The notes beneath the pieces were generated by a model. That model searched no databases. It had not been told where the DNA came from and saw only the letters and a program-made list of their open reading frames with translations. This document shows positions 50,035 through 59,408 of a stretch of DNA of 64,000 bases, one piece after another; within the stretch, counting starts at the first letter, position 1, and each line of letters begins with the position of its first letter. A program made the translations under genes and the position numbers. Source of the DNA: JBGPHT01 sp041484525 (GTDB lineage: Bacteria > Acidobacteriota > Terriglobia > Bryobacterales > Bryobacteraceae); assembly GCA_041484525.1 (NCBI GenBank), contig JBGPHT010000015.1:1-64000 (forward strand). The letters are read 5' to 3'.

Positions 50035-53000
50035 TCACGGCACCACCGTAACCTGCAGCGGCGACGTCGCGATCACGGCCTGCGACGCATTCCGATACGA
50101 CCAGCGGTAGAACACTACCTTGCCCGAGATCGCCGGAATCGCAATCGTACAGCCGCTGCTGCAAGGCATCCCGGTCACACCCGTATCCCCGCCCACCTCC
50201 GTCGGCCACACGAACGGGTTAACCTCGTCGATGGCGCTCTTGGTCGCGACGCACTTCTCGGTTCGCACGGTGCAATATAGGGTTGTGGTGTATCCGAACT
50301 CCACCACCGCGTTATTCACACCCGCGCTCGCCGGCGGTTTCAGGTTCACCACTACCGGGCTGAAACTCGTTCGCACCACGCTGTTGGCCGCGGGATACGG
50401 CGGCAGCTTCAGAACGATATTGCTACGCAGCATGATCCACTGGCCGTCAGGCGTTGGTTTCGTATTGGAAGTCGAGGAACCTCGAAACGGTTCGAAAAGG
50501 CGCGTCAATACTCTCCCGCCCAGAAAATTCCTCACCGTCAGTCCACCCGTATGCGGCAGCGCCCATTGTGCATAGGATCCCCCCAGCACGTTGAAATTCA
50601 CCGCGCAGATGTCGCGCCATCCGGAGAAGAACTCGCCCTCCTTGCAATAGTTGACAGTCAGGTCGAGCACCGGAATATTCATGTAAACGTCACCCGCGGT
50701 CGAGCCCGAAGTACACTCGTTATTCACCAGAGCCCGGCATGCCTTGTAAGCATCCGCGCTGGTACCGGTGACGACGGAGCCCGGGCCGCTGACTTCGCGC
50801 AGCACATTCGCGCCCGCAAACGCGGCCAAGTCGTACTGTTTGGCGTCGATCGTCCCGGCGTACCGGTATCGATAGAGGTCGCCCGAGATTTTCACCGCGC
50901 TAAATTGTGTCGAACCGGAATTCCCGGCAAACAGATAAGGGTGCCCGTCGACGAACCAGCCCTGATCGTACGCCGGCGCATCTTCCTGGCCATACGAGGG
51001 ATGCTTTTCGATCGTGTTGCCCGACGCGAATGACTGCTTTTGCGCATACGTGTCCGGCATGACGATCAGCGAGAAGTAAGACAGATCCTGCATCTGGGAC
51101 GGAGTGAAAGGCGACAGCGAGACGGCGTAATCCGGATGCACACGAACGCCGTCCCGCCCGAACGCATGGTTGACGAAGTCCGTTGGGAAATACGTGCTGG
51201 TCGTACCCGTGCCGTCCGGATCGAGTTCATAGAACCAATGGGCGCCGCTGAATTCGCAGCCCGTGGGCCAGACGCTGCCGTTCCCTTGCGCCCGCGGAAA
51301 TTGATAGGACTGGTCGAATCCTACGCCGCGCTCCACGATGTACTGCGAAGGTCCGTTTTTCTGAATTACCCGAATCACCTCGCCCGCCGACGTGAGTTCG
51401 TCGCCAACTCCCAGAGGTTGCATCCAGTGGAGGTTGGCAAGCGTCGATACCGGCTCACCCGTTGCAAACCCGGCCGGCACCGCCCCCCAGGCCCCGTTCC
51501 AGGAAGTGGTGGTGTTCAGCGTTCCGCAGAAGTTCTTCCCGGTATAGTCGGTGCCATTCACCACCACCGAAGGGCACAGATCGCAGTTGGCGCCTCCCAG
51601 CTTGGAGCACGCGGGCAGCGAGCCGGTTTGGGTCACTTTGAAAGGCTCGATTTTCTCGATCTGAAACTCCGGTGTTGAGATTCCCTCCTTGTGAACATTC
51701 TGGTACGTGTGCAGCGTGCACCATTTGGACAGGCCTCGCGCAAATATCGGGTTGGCGGCGAACACCTGCTGCGTATTCCCGAAGCGGCCCACAAATCCGG
51801 CGCCGATCGGCAAACCATTCCCCAGGTCGAGTGCGAATACCCAGGCAAAACTGTCCTGCTGCCCCTGCCGGCAGGCAGCCAGCAGCGTGCTCCCAGCCAC
51901 CGCCTCCAAGGCGCAATTGGGAAACGAGCCCTGGATGTAAACGGTGCTCTTCGATGCGGTGTACCGCGCAAACTGCTTTTCGAGCGAGTAGTCGTCGGCC
52001 GGGTTGAGGCAGCCATTCAGGCACGGCGTCAGTATCTGGAAAGTCGCCGGCAACTGCGGCCACCGCTGCGTTTCGCTGCCGTATGGATCGGGCGGCGGAC
52101 AGGCCGACCCCGCCGTGCCGCACACCAGGTCGTTTCCCGTGTACGTGGCTTTCACTAACTGGGTTCCGGAATTATCGGCGTAGCCCCTGGACGCGAAGTA
52201 CATGACATTCGGATTCGTGTCGTCCCATAGAAAATCGTTCGCCGCCGGGCCGTAAGTCTGAAAACCGGATTGCAGCCCATAGCCTTGCCCGAACAGCCAC
52301 GCCATGCCGAGAAACCTCACCGTGATGTTCCCATCGGGCTCGGTGCGGATGCCGGTGATCATGTTGTTCCCAGCGTGACAGTGGTAAAAGCCGTTGGCGT
52401 CCGTTCGCTTCGTGCAAACCCGGTTGAAGCCGCCTGACCCGTTGGCGAACGTCGTATTCAGCGCGCTCGCCCCCACCCATTTGGCCGAATTGATATAGAT
52501 CGTCGAGCTTGCCGTGGCGCTGCTTTTTCGGACCAGTATTCCGTACCGTGGATTTGCCATTCCGGTGAAATAGTAGAACGGAATCCCCGTCGTGCCGTTG
52601 TAGTCCATGATTACCGAAGAGGACATCACCGCTTGTGGTGGATTGGCGCCGCAGTTCAACGATGAGAGTGTGACGCTGAACGTCACCGCCGACGGGCTCA
52701 CATACATCAAGACGGTTTCGCCCGGCCACAGCCGGCGGCAGTCGTTTAGGCTGCCAAAAAATATCTTCGTGTAATCGGCCGACGTGTTGTACACATAGCC
52801 ATCACCCACCACGGAATCGAATTTCGGAAGCCGGTCGAACAGCATGATGTCGCCCGGTTTGGATGGCTGCTGGCACAGTGCGCCATCCCCGCAGATCCGG
52901 ATGGGCGACATCACGTTTGCCAGCGCCACGGTCCTTATTGGATTCTCGCAATGCGCGCCTTTTTCGTCGATCCCCAGGCGCGTGATGCAAACGTCCACCA

Positions 53001-53814
53001 ACTCCCCACCCGTGCCACAGGCCGTACCGGCACACATTCCTTCGAGAATGATGTTCTGATACGAGAGTTCGTTCTGCGTGAAGGTCGAGTTGTCGGGATA
53101 GAAATTCAGCCGGAACCACAGCCATTCCTGCGCGTTGCCCGGATAGGCCGCCCAATTCGTATCCGTGGCCAGTGCGAACGAGGGATTCGTCCAGTGGCCG
53201 GAGGGGTCCTGCACATCGCTGAAGGCCACCCCCGCCGCGCCGCTGCCCGACCCGTACGACCAACCGGACGTGTCGATATTCTTCGCCAGCACACCCGTCT
53301 TCGGGTCCACGATTTCCGGGAACAGAGATTCGTTGTTGGATGGCCAGAGATACGCCCCGGGATTGTTCGGATCCGACTCGAGCCCGTCCATGTGAGTGCT
53401 GCCCAGCGGTGGATTCAGCGTCCGGAATTTGCCGGTTGCGACGTCCGCCCCGCACGTTACGCGGAAATAGTAATCCGAATCCGCCTGTAGCGCGCGCGAA
53501 TACTTCGCCCCCGATCCCGCCCGTTCCACACGCGGCTTTCCGGCTACAAACGTCCGCGTGCGGCCCAGCGTCAGCGACCCGGACCGGCTGTCCTGATCTT
53601 CTCCCGGAAACAACGCCGGGTCCACGTCGATCGCGAGCGGCGTGTAGCCCGGTTGCTTGCTCGCCTCGAACTTGCAGGCCTGACTCGTCGATGCCACGTA
53701 AGCAATCACCGCCTGCGTCGGCGTCGTGCCCAGCACCCGGACATTGGTGATCTGCGCAGCCGCGATCCCCGGACCCAATACCGCCAGAACCGTCACTTCG
53801 CGTAGTCTTACCAT
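50035..53814 (-). CDS. giant exported protein B, paralogue of the 1267-residue protein
   Basis: A 1259-residue protein from ATG 53814, chosen because a signal peptide follows (MVRLREVTVLAVLGPGIAAA) and a purine-rich GGAGAAGGGTGG lies upstream. The order of domains equals the downstream paralogue: ITNVRVLGTTPTQAVIAYVA, DVDPALFPGEDQDSRSGSLT, ALQADSDYYFRVTCGADVAT, FNRVCTKRTDANGFYHCHAG, VERGVGFDQSYQFPRAQGNG. Conserved Cys positions suggest disulfide bonds outside the cytoplasm. Function unknown. Its start lies seven bases inside the end of the upstream 886-residue gene, so translation is probably coupled. A 74-base gap separates it from paralogue A. Confidence 0.65.
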   Translation of the reverse strand: MVRLREVTVLAVLGPGIAAAQITNVRVLGTTPTQAVIAYVASTSQACKFEASKQPGYTPLAIDVDPALFPGEDQDSRSGSLTLGRTRTFVAGKPRVERAGSGAKYSRALQADSDYYFRVTCGADVATGKFRTLNPPLGSTHMDGLESDPNNPGAYLWPSNNESLFPEIVDPKTGVLAKNIDTSGWSYGSGSGAAGVAFSDVQDPSGHWTNPSFALATDTNWAAYPGNAQEWLWFRLNFYPDNSTFTQNELSYQNIILEGMCAGTACGTGGELVDVCITRLGIDEKGAHCENPIRTVALANVMSPIRICGDGALCQQPSKPGDIMLFDRLPKFDSVVGDGYVYNTSADYTKIFFGSLNDCRRLWPGETVLMYVSPSAVTFSVTLSSLNCGANPPQAVMSSSVIMDYNGTTGIPFYYFTGMANPRYGILVRKSSATASSTIYINSAKWVGASALNTTFANGSGGFNRVCTKRTDANGFYHCHAGNNMITGIRTEPDGNITVRFLGMAWLFGQGYGLQSGFQTYGPAANDFLWDDTNPNVMYFASRGYADNSGTQLVKATYTGNDLVCGTAGSACPPPDPYGSETQRWPQLPATFQILTPCLNGCLNPADDYSLEKQFARYTASKSTVYIQGSFPNCALEAVAGSTLLAACRQGQQDSFAWVFALDLGNGLPIGAGFVGRFGNTQQVFAANPIFARGLSKWCTLHTYQNVHKEGISTPEFQIEKIEPFKVTQTGSLPACSKLGGANCDLCPSVVVNGTDYTGKNFCGTLNTTTSWNGAWGAVPAGFATGEPVSTLANLHWMQPLGVGDELTSAGEVIRVIQKNGPSQYIVERGVGFDQSYQFPRAQGNGSVWPTGCEFSGAHWFYELDPDGTGTTSTYFPTDFVNHAFGRDGVRVHPDYAVSLSPFTPSQMQDLSYFSLIVMPDTYAQKQSFASGNTIEKHPSYGQEDAPAYDQGWFVDGHPYLFAGNSGSTQFSAVKISGDLYRYRYAGTIDAKQYDLAAFAGANVLREVSGPGSVVTGTSADAYKACRALVNNECTSGSTAGDVYMNIPVLDLTVNYCKEGEFFSGWRDICAVNFNVLGGSYAQWALPHTGGLTVRNFLGGRVLTRLFEPFRGSSTSNTKPTPDGQWIMLRSNIVLKLPPYPAANSVVRTSFSPVVVNLKPPASAGVNNAVVEFGYTTTLYCTVRTEKCVATKSAIDEVNPFVWPTEVGGDTGVTGMPCSSGCTIAIPAISGKVVFYRWSYRNASQAVIATSPLQVTVVP

Positions 53815-56468
53815 GATGCGATCGCCACCCTTCTCCAGCCATTCGCCTGGAAACAGATATAGAGAAAACTTCCGTCCGCCGCCCACGATCCGGAATCGCA
53901 GGTGGTGACGGCAGTTGCCGGGACCCCCACCCGCAGTCCCACCAGGCTGGTATCGAGCGCCAGATTCGTCGTCGCCCCAAGGTCCGCCGCGATCAATCCC
54001 ACGCCCGGCGCGATGGCCTTCCCCGCACTGTACGCCGCCCGCTGATCCAGACCGCCGCTCACGTCAAACCTCACCGTCAGCCCAACCGGCCATGTGGCTG
54101 TCCACGTATATAGCGGAATCGAATCCAGCGGAAATGCAGGCACCGCCGCTTGCACCGTACAGTTCCCGCACGACAGCGTGTCTCCCGCCGGGAAGTTGTG
54201 CCCCGCGGTCAAAGCGCCCGACCGTGCGATGTAGATGAACACCGTGCCCGCGCCCAGAGTGGCGCCGCCCACCGTCAACGTCGAACTCTGCGTGAATGAG
54301 AAAGTCGTGCTTCCGAGCCGCACGTTGCACGGCGTGGTAACGCTGCACCCCACTCCGATCTGCAGCGTCACTGACGTCGTTCGCACCACTCCGAAATCGC
54401 CGAGTTGCGCACCCATGGTTGCTGCGCCTCCGCCCCCCGAGCCGGTCTGCGGCTCCCACTGGCTGCTCCCGGCGTTCCACCCCAACACCTGGCCGCTTCC
54501 CGGCGCCGCCGCCGATACCGCCCGGTTCTGCAGCGCCGTCACCGTATTGGTGCTCAGATCGCCCGTCACATCTCCCGCCGCGGTATGCGAATGGCTGGAC
54601 GGCGATTTCGAATTGATCTGTGTCTGAATGTCGCTGCTCACGTTCTGCAGAAACGCGAAGTGCGTGCTATCCACTGCGCCCGAGCCGATCTTCGTGGCAT
54701 CAATCCCGGAGGGCAATTGACTCAAGGTCGCCGTCCCCGAAATATCGCTGAACGCATAGTCGGCAACCTGTTTCAGGATGGTTCCTGTGCGCCCGAAGAC
54801 ACTCAGCACCGAGCCGCCCCCGCCTCCCCCTCCACCGCCCGAGCCGCCGGAGCCGTTCACTACGCAGTGGCCGGTCTGGGCCGTGGTGAAATTGACCGTC
54901 ACGTCGAACGTCGTGGGGTGCACCGTCACCGTGTCGGGCTCGATCTGTTTCGCCGGCGTGGCCGCGTCGTAGCACGCCACCACCAGATTCGCCGTGGCGA
55001 AACCGTGCGCCGTGGCGGCCATCACGATGCTGGTCTGGCTGACGAAATCGAGTCCGTAATTCTTCCCCGTGCCGGTGGGGACCCAGGCCGTGCCGTTGTA
55101 GAATTTCAAGCTGTTGCCATCCGCCGAATCCGCCGCCACGTCGCCGCTTTGGGGCGCACTGGGCAGCACGGCCGGCGCCACGCGCAAACCAGGGTTGGTG
55201 GCGCTGGCCGTGAACGTCTGCCGCGCGCCCGCCGAGAAGATCGTCGCCGCGGTCTTATCCACTGCATTGGTCACTTGCGAGGCCGAGTAGTCGCTCGCCT
55301 GTGCCGTCACCGTTCCCGTCCGCCCGAAAACGCTGCCCACCGAGGCCGGGGCCGCCGCCGTGATCACCCAGGAGGTGCCGTCGAACACTTTCAACTTATT
55401 CGAGTCGGCGGAATCGATCGCCAGGTCGCCGCTGGCCGGAGAACTGGGCAGCGTGGACGGCACGATCCGCAGTCCCGGCAGCGTACTCCCCGCCGTGAAC
55501 GTCTGCCGCGCGCCCGCCGAGAACGTATTGGCCGCGGTCTTGTCCGCCGCGTTCGTCACCTGCGCCGCCAGGTAGTCGCCCGACTGCGCCGTCACGGTTC
55601 CGGTCCGCCCGAAAATGCTAGTGATGTTTCCGCCCCCCGACGTCCCCGCTGTTGCAATCCATGAGGTCCCGTCGAAATACTTCAGCTTGTTCACATCGCC
55701 CGCATCTATCGCCAGGTCGCCGCTCTGGGGCGCCGTCGGCAGTACCGCCGGGATCACGCGCAGGCCCGGTTGGCTGGCGCTTGGAGTGAAGGTCTGTTTC
55801 GCCCCCGACGTGTACGCGGTGGCGGCAGTTTTATCCACCGCGTTCGTGATCTGCGAGACCAGATAGTCGCCCGCTTGCGCCGTCACCGCGCCGGCTCGCC
55901 CGAAAATGCTGGTGATGAGGTCGGGCGGCGCGACCGTCGTCACCCAGGCCGTTCCGTTGTAGAATTTCAGCTTGTTGCTGTCGCTCGCATCGATCGCCAA
56001 GTCCCCGGTCTGGGGCGCGCTCGGCAGCGTGGACGGCGCTACGCGCAGCCCGGTCAAAGTGGCGCCCGGCGTGAACGTCTGCTTCGCCCCGGCGGAGTAG
56101 CTATTGGCCGCGGTCTTATCCACCGCATTGGTGATTTGCGCTGCCGTGAAGTCGCCCGTTTGCGACGCCACCGTCCCAACGCGGCCGAAGACCGTCAGCA
56201 CCGCCGCCGAGCTTTGTAGGGTCCACGTATCCGTCGTAGTGCACAGATACAGATTCTTCCCGGCCGGGGCGCTAGTGCTGAAGAACGCCGCTCCTATCGA
56301 GCACGTGGATGGAAGCGTAACGCCGGTCTTAAAGGGTTTGGTCGAGGGTGCGGCCGAGAAATCGACGGTCTTGCCTTGCGTCGACAGGCCAATTCGCGTC
56401 TGGCAATTGACCCTGTACAGCCCCGCACCGATGACCGCCAACGCGATCGGAAAACGCCATGTCTGCAT
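53808..56468 (-). CDS. exported protein with tail-fibre-like tandem repeats
   Basis: An 886-residue protein from ATG 56468, where a signal-peptide-like helix begins (MQTWRFPIALAVIGAGLYRV). Four tandem repeats of about 95 residues start near 94, 189, 286 and 381. Each has 'VFGRxGxVxAQxGDYxxxQ-x-TNAxDKTA', then a segment of the form GDLAIDSADSNKLKVFDGTS followed by W. A fifth 'VFGRTGT' copy follows a glycine run at about 540-553. The pattern is close to bacteriophage tail-fibre/collar repeats. After about residue 620, SHSHTAAGDVTGDLSTNTVT and WEPQTGSGGGG continue the phage-like style, ending in a Cys-containing C-terminal domain. No phage structural genes surround it, so a surface fibre or adhesin is the better guess. 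It is coupled to giant protein B. Confidence 0.65.
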   Translation of the reverse strand: MQTWRFPIALAVIGAGLYRVNCQTRIGLSTQGKTVDFSAAPSTKPFKTGVTLPSTCSIGAAFFSTSAPAGKNLYLCTTTDTWTLQSSAAVLTVFGRVGTVASQTGDFTAAQITNAVDKTAANSYSAGAKQTFTPGATLTGLRVAPSTLPSAPQTGDLAIDASDSNKLKFYNGTAWVTTVAPPDLITSIFGRAGAVTAQAGDYLVSQITNAVDKTAATAYTSGAKQTFTPSASQPGLRVIPAVLPTAPQSGDLAIDAGDVNKLKYFDGTSWIATAGTSGGGNITSIFGRTGTVTAQSGDYLAAQVTNAADKTAANTFSAGARQTFTAGSTLPGLRIVPSTLPSSPASGDLAIDSADSNKLKVFDGTSWVITAAAPASVGSVFGRTGTVTAQASDYSASQVTNAVDKTAATIFSAGARQTFTASATNPGLRVAPAVLPSAPQSGDVAADSADGNSLKFYNGTAWVPTGTGKNYGLDFVSQTSIVMAATAHGFATANLVVACYDAATPAKQIEPDTVTVHPTTFDVTVNFTTAQTGHCVVNGSGGSGGGGGGGGGSVLSVFGRTGTILKQVADYAFSDISGTATLSQLPSGIDATKIGSGAVDSTHFAFLQNVSSDIQTQINSKSPSSHSHTAAGDVTGDLSTNTVTALQNRAVSAAAPGSGQVLGWNAGSSQWEPQTGSGGGGAATMGAQLGDFGVVRTTSVTLQIGVGCSVTTPCNVRLGSTTFSFTQSSTLTVGGATLGAGTVFIYIARSGALTAGHNFPAGDTLSCGNCTVQAAVPAFPLDSIPLYTWTATWPVGLTVRFDVSGGLDQRAAYSAGKAIAPGVGLIAADLGATTNLALDTSLVGLRVGVPATAVTTCDSGSWAADGSFLYICFQANGWRRVAIASW

Positions 56469-56570
56469 GGTTATTTTTGGGTTGTTTCGGAGGCTGTCCT
56501 CCGAAGTCCAAATATCCCAGCCGCACATGCGCTTGAACCGTGCCGTTGCGCTAAGCGTTTGAAAATGGGC

Positions 56571-57713
56571 TTAAAAAAAATCGGTTGAGCTTGTGACGGG
56601 CGCCCGCTCGATCCAATCCGCAATCGCCCGCTCGATCCGTTCGCACGCATGGCCGTCCCCGTACGGATTGTGGATATGGGACATGCCTTGATATGCCTCC
56701 GGATCGTCCAGCAGCAGTTCGGCCTGGCGCACGATTCGCTCGGTATCGGTCCCTACCAGCCGCACCGTCCCGGCGTCGACCGCTTCCAGCCTCTCGGTCT
56801 TATCGCGCAGCACCAGCACCGGCTTGCCCAGTGACGGCGCCTCTTCCTGAACTCCGCCCGAATCCGTCAGCAGCAGATAAGAGCGGCGCATCAGGTCGAC
56901 GAAGTCCACGTACTCGATCGGATCGAGCAGCGTGATGCCGCGCGTCCCTCCCAGCAGCCGCGTCACGGGAGCAAGCACATTCGGGTTGCGATGCACCGGA
57001 TAAACGATCTGCACGTCCGGACGCCGGGCCAGGCGGTTCAGAGCCTCGCAGATGCGCTCGAACCCAGCGCCGAAGCTCTCGCGCCGATGCGCTGTCACCA
57101 GAATCAGTTTGCGGCCCGGATCCAGTTCGTCCCAGCGACGCGCCGTCAGCCGCCCCAAAAGCAGCGCGTCCCGCACATGCAGCACCGCGTCGATCCCCGT
57201 GTTGCCGGTCACCGAAATCGCCGCCGCGGCCACGCCTTCGCGCAGCAGATTGTCGCGCGCCGATTCGGTGGGCGCGAAGTGCAGAGCCGCCAGGCGCGTC
57301 GCGATCATGCGGTTCAATTCCTCTGGGTAGGGCTGGTAGAGGTCCCCCGTCCGCAACCCCGCTTCGACGTGGCCGACCGCGATCCGTTGATAGAACGCCG
57401 CGAGCGCTCCCGCCATCGTGGTGGTGGTATCGCCCTGGACCAATACCAGGTCCGGACGCTCCTCCGCCAGCACCGGTTCAAGCGCCGCCAATATCCGCGC
57501 CGTGGATTGCGAAAGCGTCTGCCCCGGCAGCATCAGGTCGAGGTCATAATCGGGCTCGATGCCGAACGCTGCCAGCACCTGGTCGAGCATCGCCCGATGC
57601 TGCGCCGTCACGCACACCTTGATTTCGAACGCCGCGAGCGAGCGCAGATGCAGCACTAGCGGCGCCAGTTTGATCGCCTCGGGCCGCGTGCCAAAAATGA
57701 AGAGTGCCCGCAT
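56571..57713 (-). CDS. wecB: UDP-N-acetylglucosamine 2-epimerase (non-hydrolysing)
   Basis: A 380-residue protein from ATG 57713, where the family N-terminus is exact (MRALFIFGTRPEAIKLAPLV). Motifs: VQGDTTTTMAGALAAF, VGHVEAGLRTGDLYQPYPEE, LILVTAHRRESFGAGF, YPVHRNPNV, and LTDSGGVQEEAPSLGKPVLV with LRDKTERLEAV. All positions expected for catalysis (the acidic and His residues in these motifs) are present. It makes UDP-ManNAc for surface glycan. It is divergent from the YdcF-like gene, with the two starts 58 bases apart. The minus-strand three-gene exported group lies 100 bases downstream. Confidence 0.9.
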   Translation of the reverse strand: MRALFIFGTRPEAIKLAPLVLHLRSLAAFEIKVCVTAQHRAMLDQVLAAFGIEPDYDLDLMLPGQTLSQSTARILAALEPVLAEERPDLVLVQGDTTTTMAGALAAFYQRIAVGHVEAGLRTGDLYQPYPEELNRMIATRLAALHFAPTESARDNLLREGVAAAAISVTGNTGIDAVLHVRDALLLGRLTARRWDELDPGRKLILVTAHRRESFGAGFERICEALNRLARRPDVQIVYPVHRNPNVLAPVTRLLGGTRGITLLDPIEYVDFVDLMRRSYLLLTDSGGVQEEAPSLGKPVLVLRDKTERLEAVDAGTVRLVGTDTERIVRQAELLLDDPEAYQGMSHIHNPYGDGHACERIERAIADWIERAPVTSSTDFF

Positions 57714-57771
57714 GTCTGGGCGGAAACAACCATTGTACAGTCCCGCCCCGCGCCCGTATGCTTGTAAGGTA

Positions 57772-58395
57772 GTGGGACGATTCATCCGTCGCGTGTGGCG
57801 CATCGCCGTGGGAGCCATGGCTCTCCTCGGCTTCCTCTACGTGCTGGTCAGCGCCACCCCGCTCACCATCTGGTGGGCGCGCAAACTCGCCGGCCCGTGG
57901 AACGACCCGCGGGGTGAGACCGTCATCGTGCTCGGCGGTTCCGTCATGGAGGGCGGCATCGTGGGGCTGAATTCCTACTGGCGGACCATCTATACCCGCC
58001 TGGTCTACCGCGAGGGTGGCGTCCGCCGCATCATCATCTCGGGAGGCGCGCCGGACAACCCCATCTCCGAAGCCATGAAGGGATTTCTCGTCTGTCAGGG
58101 TCTACCCGGCGACGTCATCACCACCGACACCAAAGCCCTCAGCACGCGCGAAAACGCCGTCAACGTGGCCGAGATTCTGAAAGGTGACACCAGCCGGAAA
58201 ATCCTGCTGACCAGCGACTATCACATGTACCGCGCCTGGCGCAGTTTCCGAAAGGTCGGCCTGAACATGGAACCGCGCCCCTTTCCCGACGCCATCAAGC
58301 AAAGTCAAAACTGGATGGGACGGTGGCCGAGTTTCCTGAACCTATCCATCGAAAGCGCTAAGATCGCCTACTACTACGCGCGCGGATGGATCTGA
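57772..58395 (+). CDS. membrane-anchored YdcF/ElyC-like DUF218 protein
   Basis: A 207-residue protein. GTG 57772 is taken as start, because a membrane helix follows shortly (VGAMALLGFLYVLVSATPLT). Upstream sequence in the same frame runs through the divergent wecB gene and looks non-coding. DUF218 signatures: ETVIVLGGSVMEGGI, RIIISGGAPDNPISEAMKGF, ALSTRENAVNVAEIL, and KILLTSDYHMYRAWRSFRKV. Proteins of this family (SanA, ElyC, YdcF) affect envelope integrity and lipid-carrier use. The enzymatic activity is not established. ATG 57817 inside the helix is a less likely start. It ends nine bases before the convergent kinase gene. Confidence 0.75.
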   Translation: MGRFIRRVWRIAVGAMALLGFLYVLVSATPLTIWWARKLAGPWNDPRGETVIVLGGSVMEGGIVGLNSYWRTIYTRLVYREGGVRRIIISGGAPDNPISEAMKGFLVCQGLPGDVITTDTKALSTRENAVNVAEILKGDTSRKILLTSDYHMYRAWRSFRKVGLNMEPRPFPDAIKQSQNWMGRWPSFLNLSIESAKIAYYYARGWI

Positions 58396-58403
58396 AAGGC
58401 AAT

Positions 58404-59408
58404 TCACAGAGCTGCCACTAACTCCGCCACGCTCGCCGTCGCCGTTCCCAGCTTCCCCACGACAATCCCGCTGGCGCGGTTCGCCAGTTCGGCAGCCTCA
58501 GCCGGCGACGCCCCCGCGCACAAGCTCAGCGTAAAAACCGAGATGGCGGTGTCCCCTGCCCCGGACACGTCGAATACATCCTTGGCGCGCGTCGGTGTGT
58601 GGTACGGCTCGCCCTCGCCGTCGAGCAACAGCATGCCGTGCTCCCCGAGCGTGATCAGCAGGCTGTCGGTATGCCACATTTGCTGCAGCCGCTTCGCCGC
58701 CTCGATCAGCGCGACGTCCTCCAGCACCGGCAGCACCGGATCCGACGGCAGCATTCCGGCCATCACAAAGGCCTCGCCGCGGTTCGGTTTGATGGCCGTG
58801 GCGCCGTTCCACGTGAGCGACGTGTGCGGATGCGGATCCACCGCCAGGATCTTGCCGTGCGTGCGAGCACACTCGCAGATGTAATCGGCCAGGGCCTGGC
58901 TCAGAAATCCCTTGCCGTAATCGGCAACAATAATGCCGTCGAGCCCGCCGATGACGCCATCCAGATATCGCTTCGCCCGTTCCATCTGGTCCCCGGTGAG
59001 CGCCGTCCGATGTTCGCGATCCACCCGCACTACTTGTTGATGGCGCGCGATAATGCGCGTCTTGACGGTGGTCGAAAATCCCGCCGCCTGCTGCACCCCC
59101 GCGGTATCGATGCCCGCGGTTTCGAGCAGTTCCGTCAACCGGCCCCCGTGCGCATCCGCCCCCACGACTCCCATTACCGCCGTACACGCCGTAAGCTCGC
59201 GAACGTTGCGCGCCACGTTGGCCGCGCCGCCCGGATAGTAGGATTCGCCCGTGACGTTCACCACCGGCACCGGCGCTTCGGGCGAAATCCGCGATACCTT
59301 GCCCCAGATGAACTCGTCCAGCATGAGATCGCCGATCGCCAGAATCCGCTTGCCCGCGAACCCGGCGATCAGGGAACTCAGGCGCTCCGTCTCGAATTCA
59401 GTCTGCAT
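58404..59408 (-). CDS. hldA: heptose 7-phosphate kinase, HldE/RfaE kinase-domain type
   Basis: A 334-residue PfkB/ribokinase-fold protein from ATG 59408. Signature blocks: KRILAIGDLMLDEFIWGKVS (about 19-38), RISPEAPVPVVNVTGESYYP, GGAANVARNVREL, and the catalytic end DVFDVSGAGDTAISVFTL with the Asp in GAGDT. These are the HldE N-terminal domain, which phosphorylates D-glycero-D-manno-heptose 7-phosphate at the beta anomeric position for ADP-heptose synthesis. The cytidylyltransferase-like C-terminal domain of HldE is absent, so this is the separate kinase (HldA). No HldC partner is in the window. The stop lies nine bases after the convergent YdcF-like gene. Confidence 0.85.
   Translation of the reverse strand: MQTEFETERLSSLIAGFAGKRILAIGDLMLDEFIWGKVSRISPEAPVPVVNVTGESYYPGGAANVARNVRELTACTAVMGVVGADAHGGRLTELLETAGIDTAGVQQAAGFSTTVKTRIIARHQQVVRVDREHRTALTGDQMERAKRYLDGVIGGLDGIIVADYGKGFLSQALADYICECARTHGKILAVDPHPHTSLTWNGATAIKPNRGEAFVMAGMLPSDPVLPVLEDVALIEAAKRLQQMWHTDSLLITLGEHGMLLLDGEGEPYHTPTRAKDVFDVSGAGDTAISVFTLSLCAGASPAEAAELANRASGIVVGKLGTATASVAELVAAL

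Noticed and set aside
55067..56195. Tandem DNA repeats read as a CRISPR array
   Set aside because: The period is about 285-290 bases, in frame, and the repeats encode the 95-residue protein repeats; there are no short constant repeats with unique spacers.
53808..56468. Reading the tail-fibre-like gene as part of a prophage
   Set aside because: No capsid, terminase, portal, integrase or lysis gene is found around it, it has a signal peptide, and it is coupled to non-phage exported proteins.
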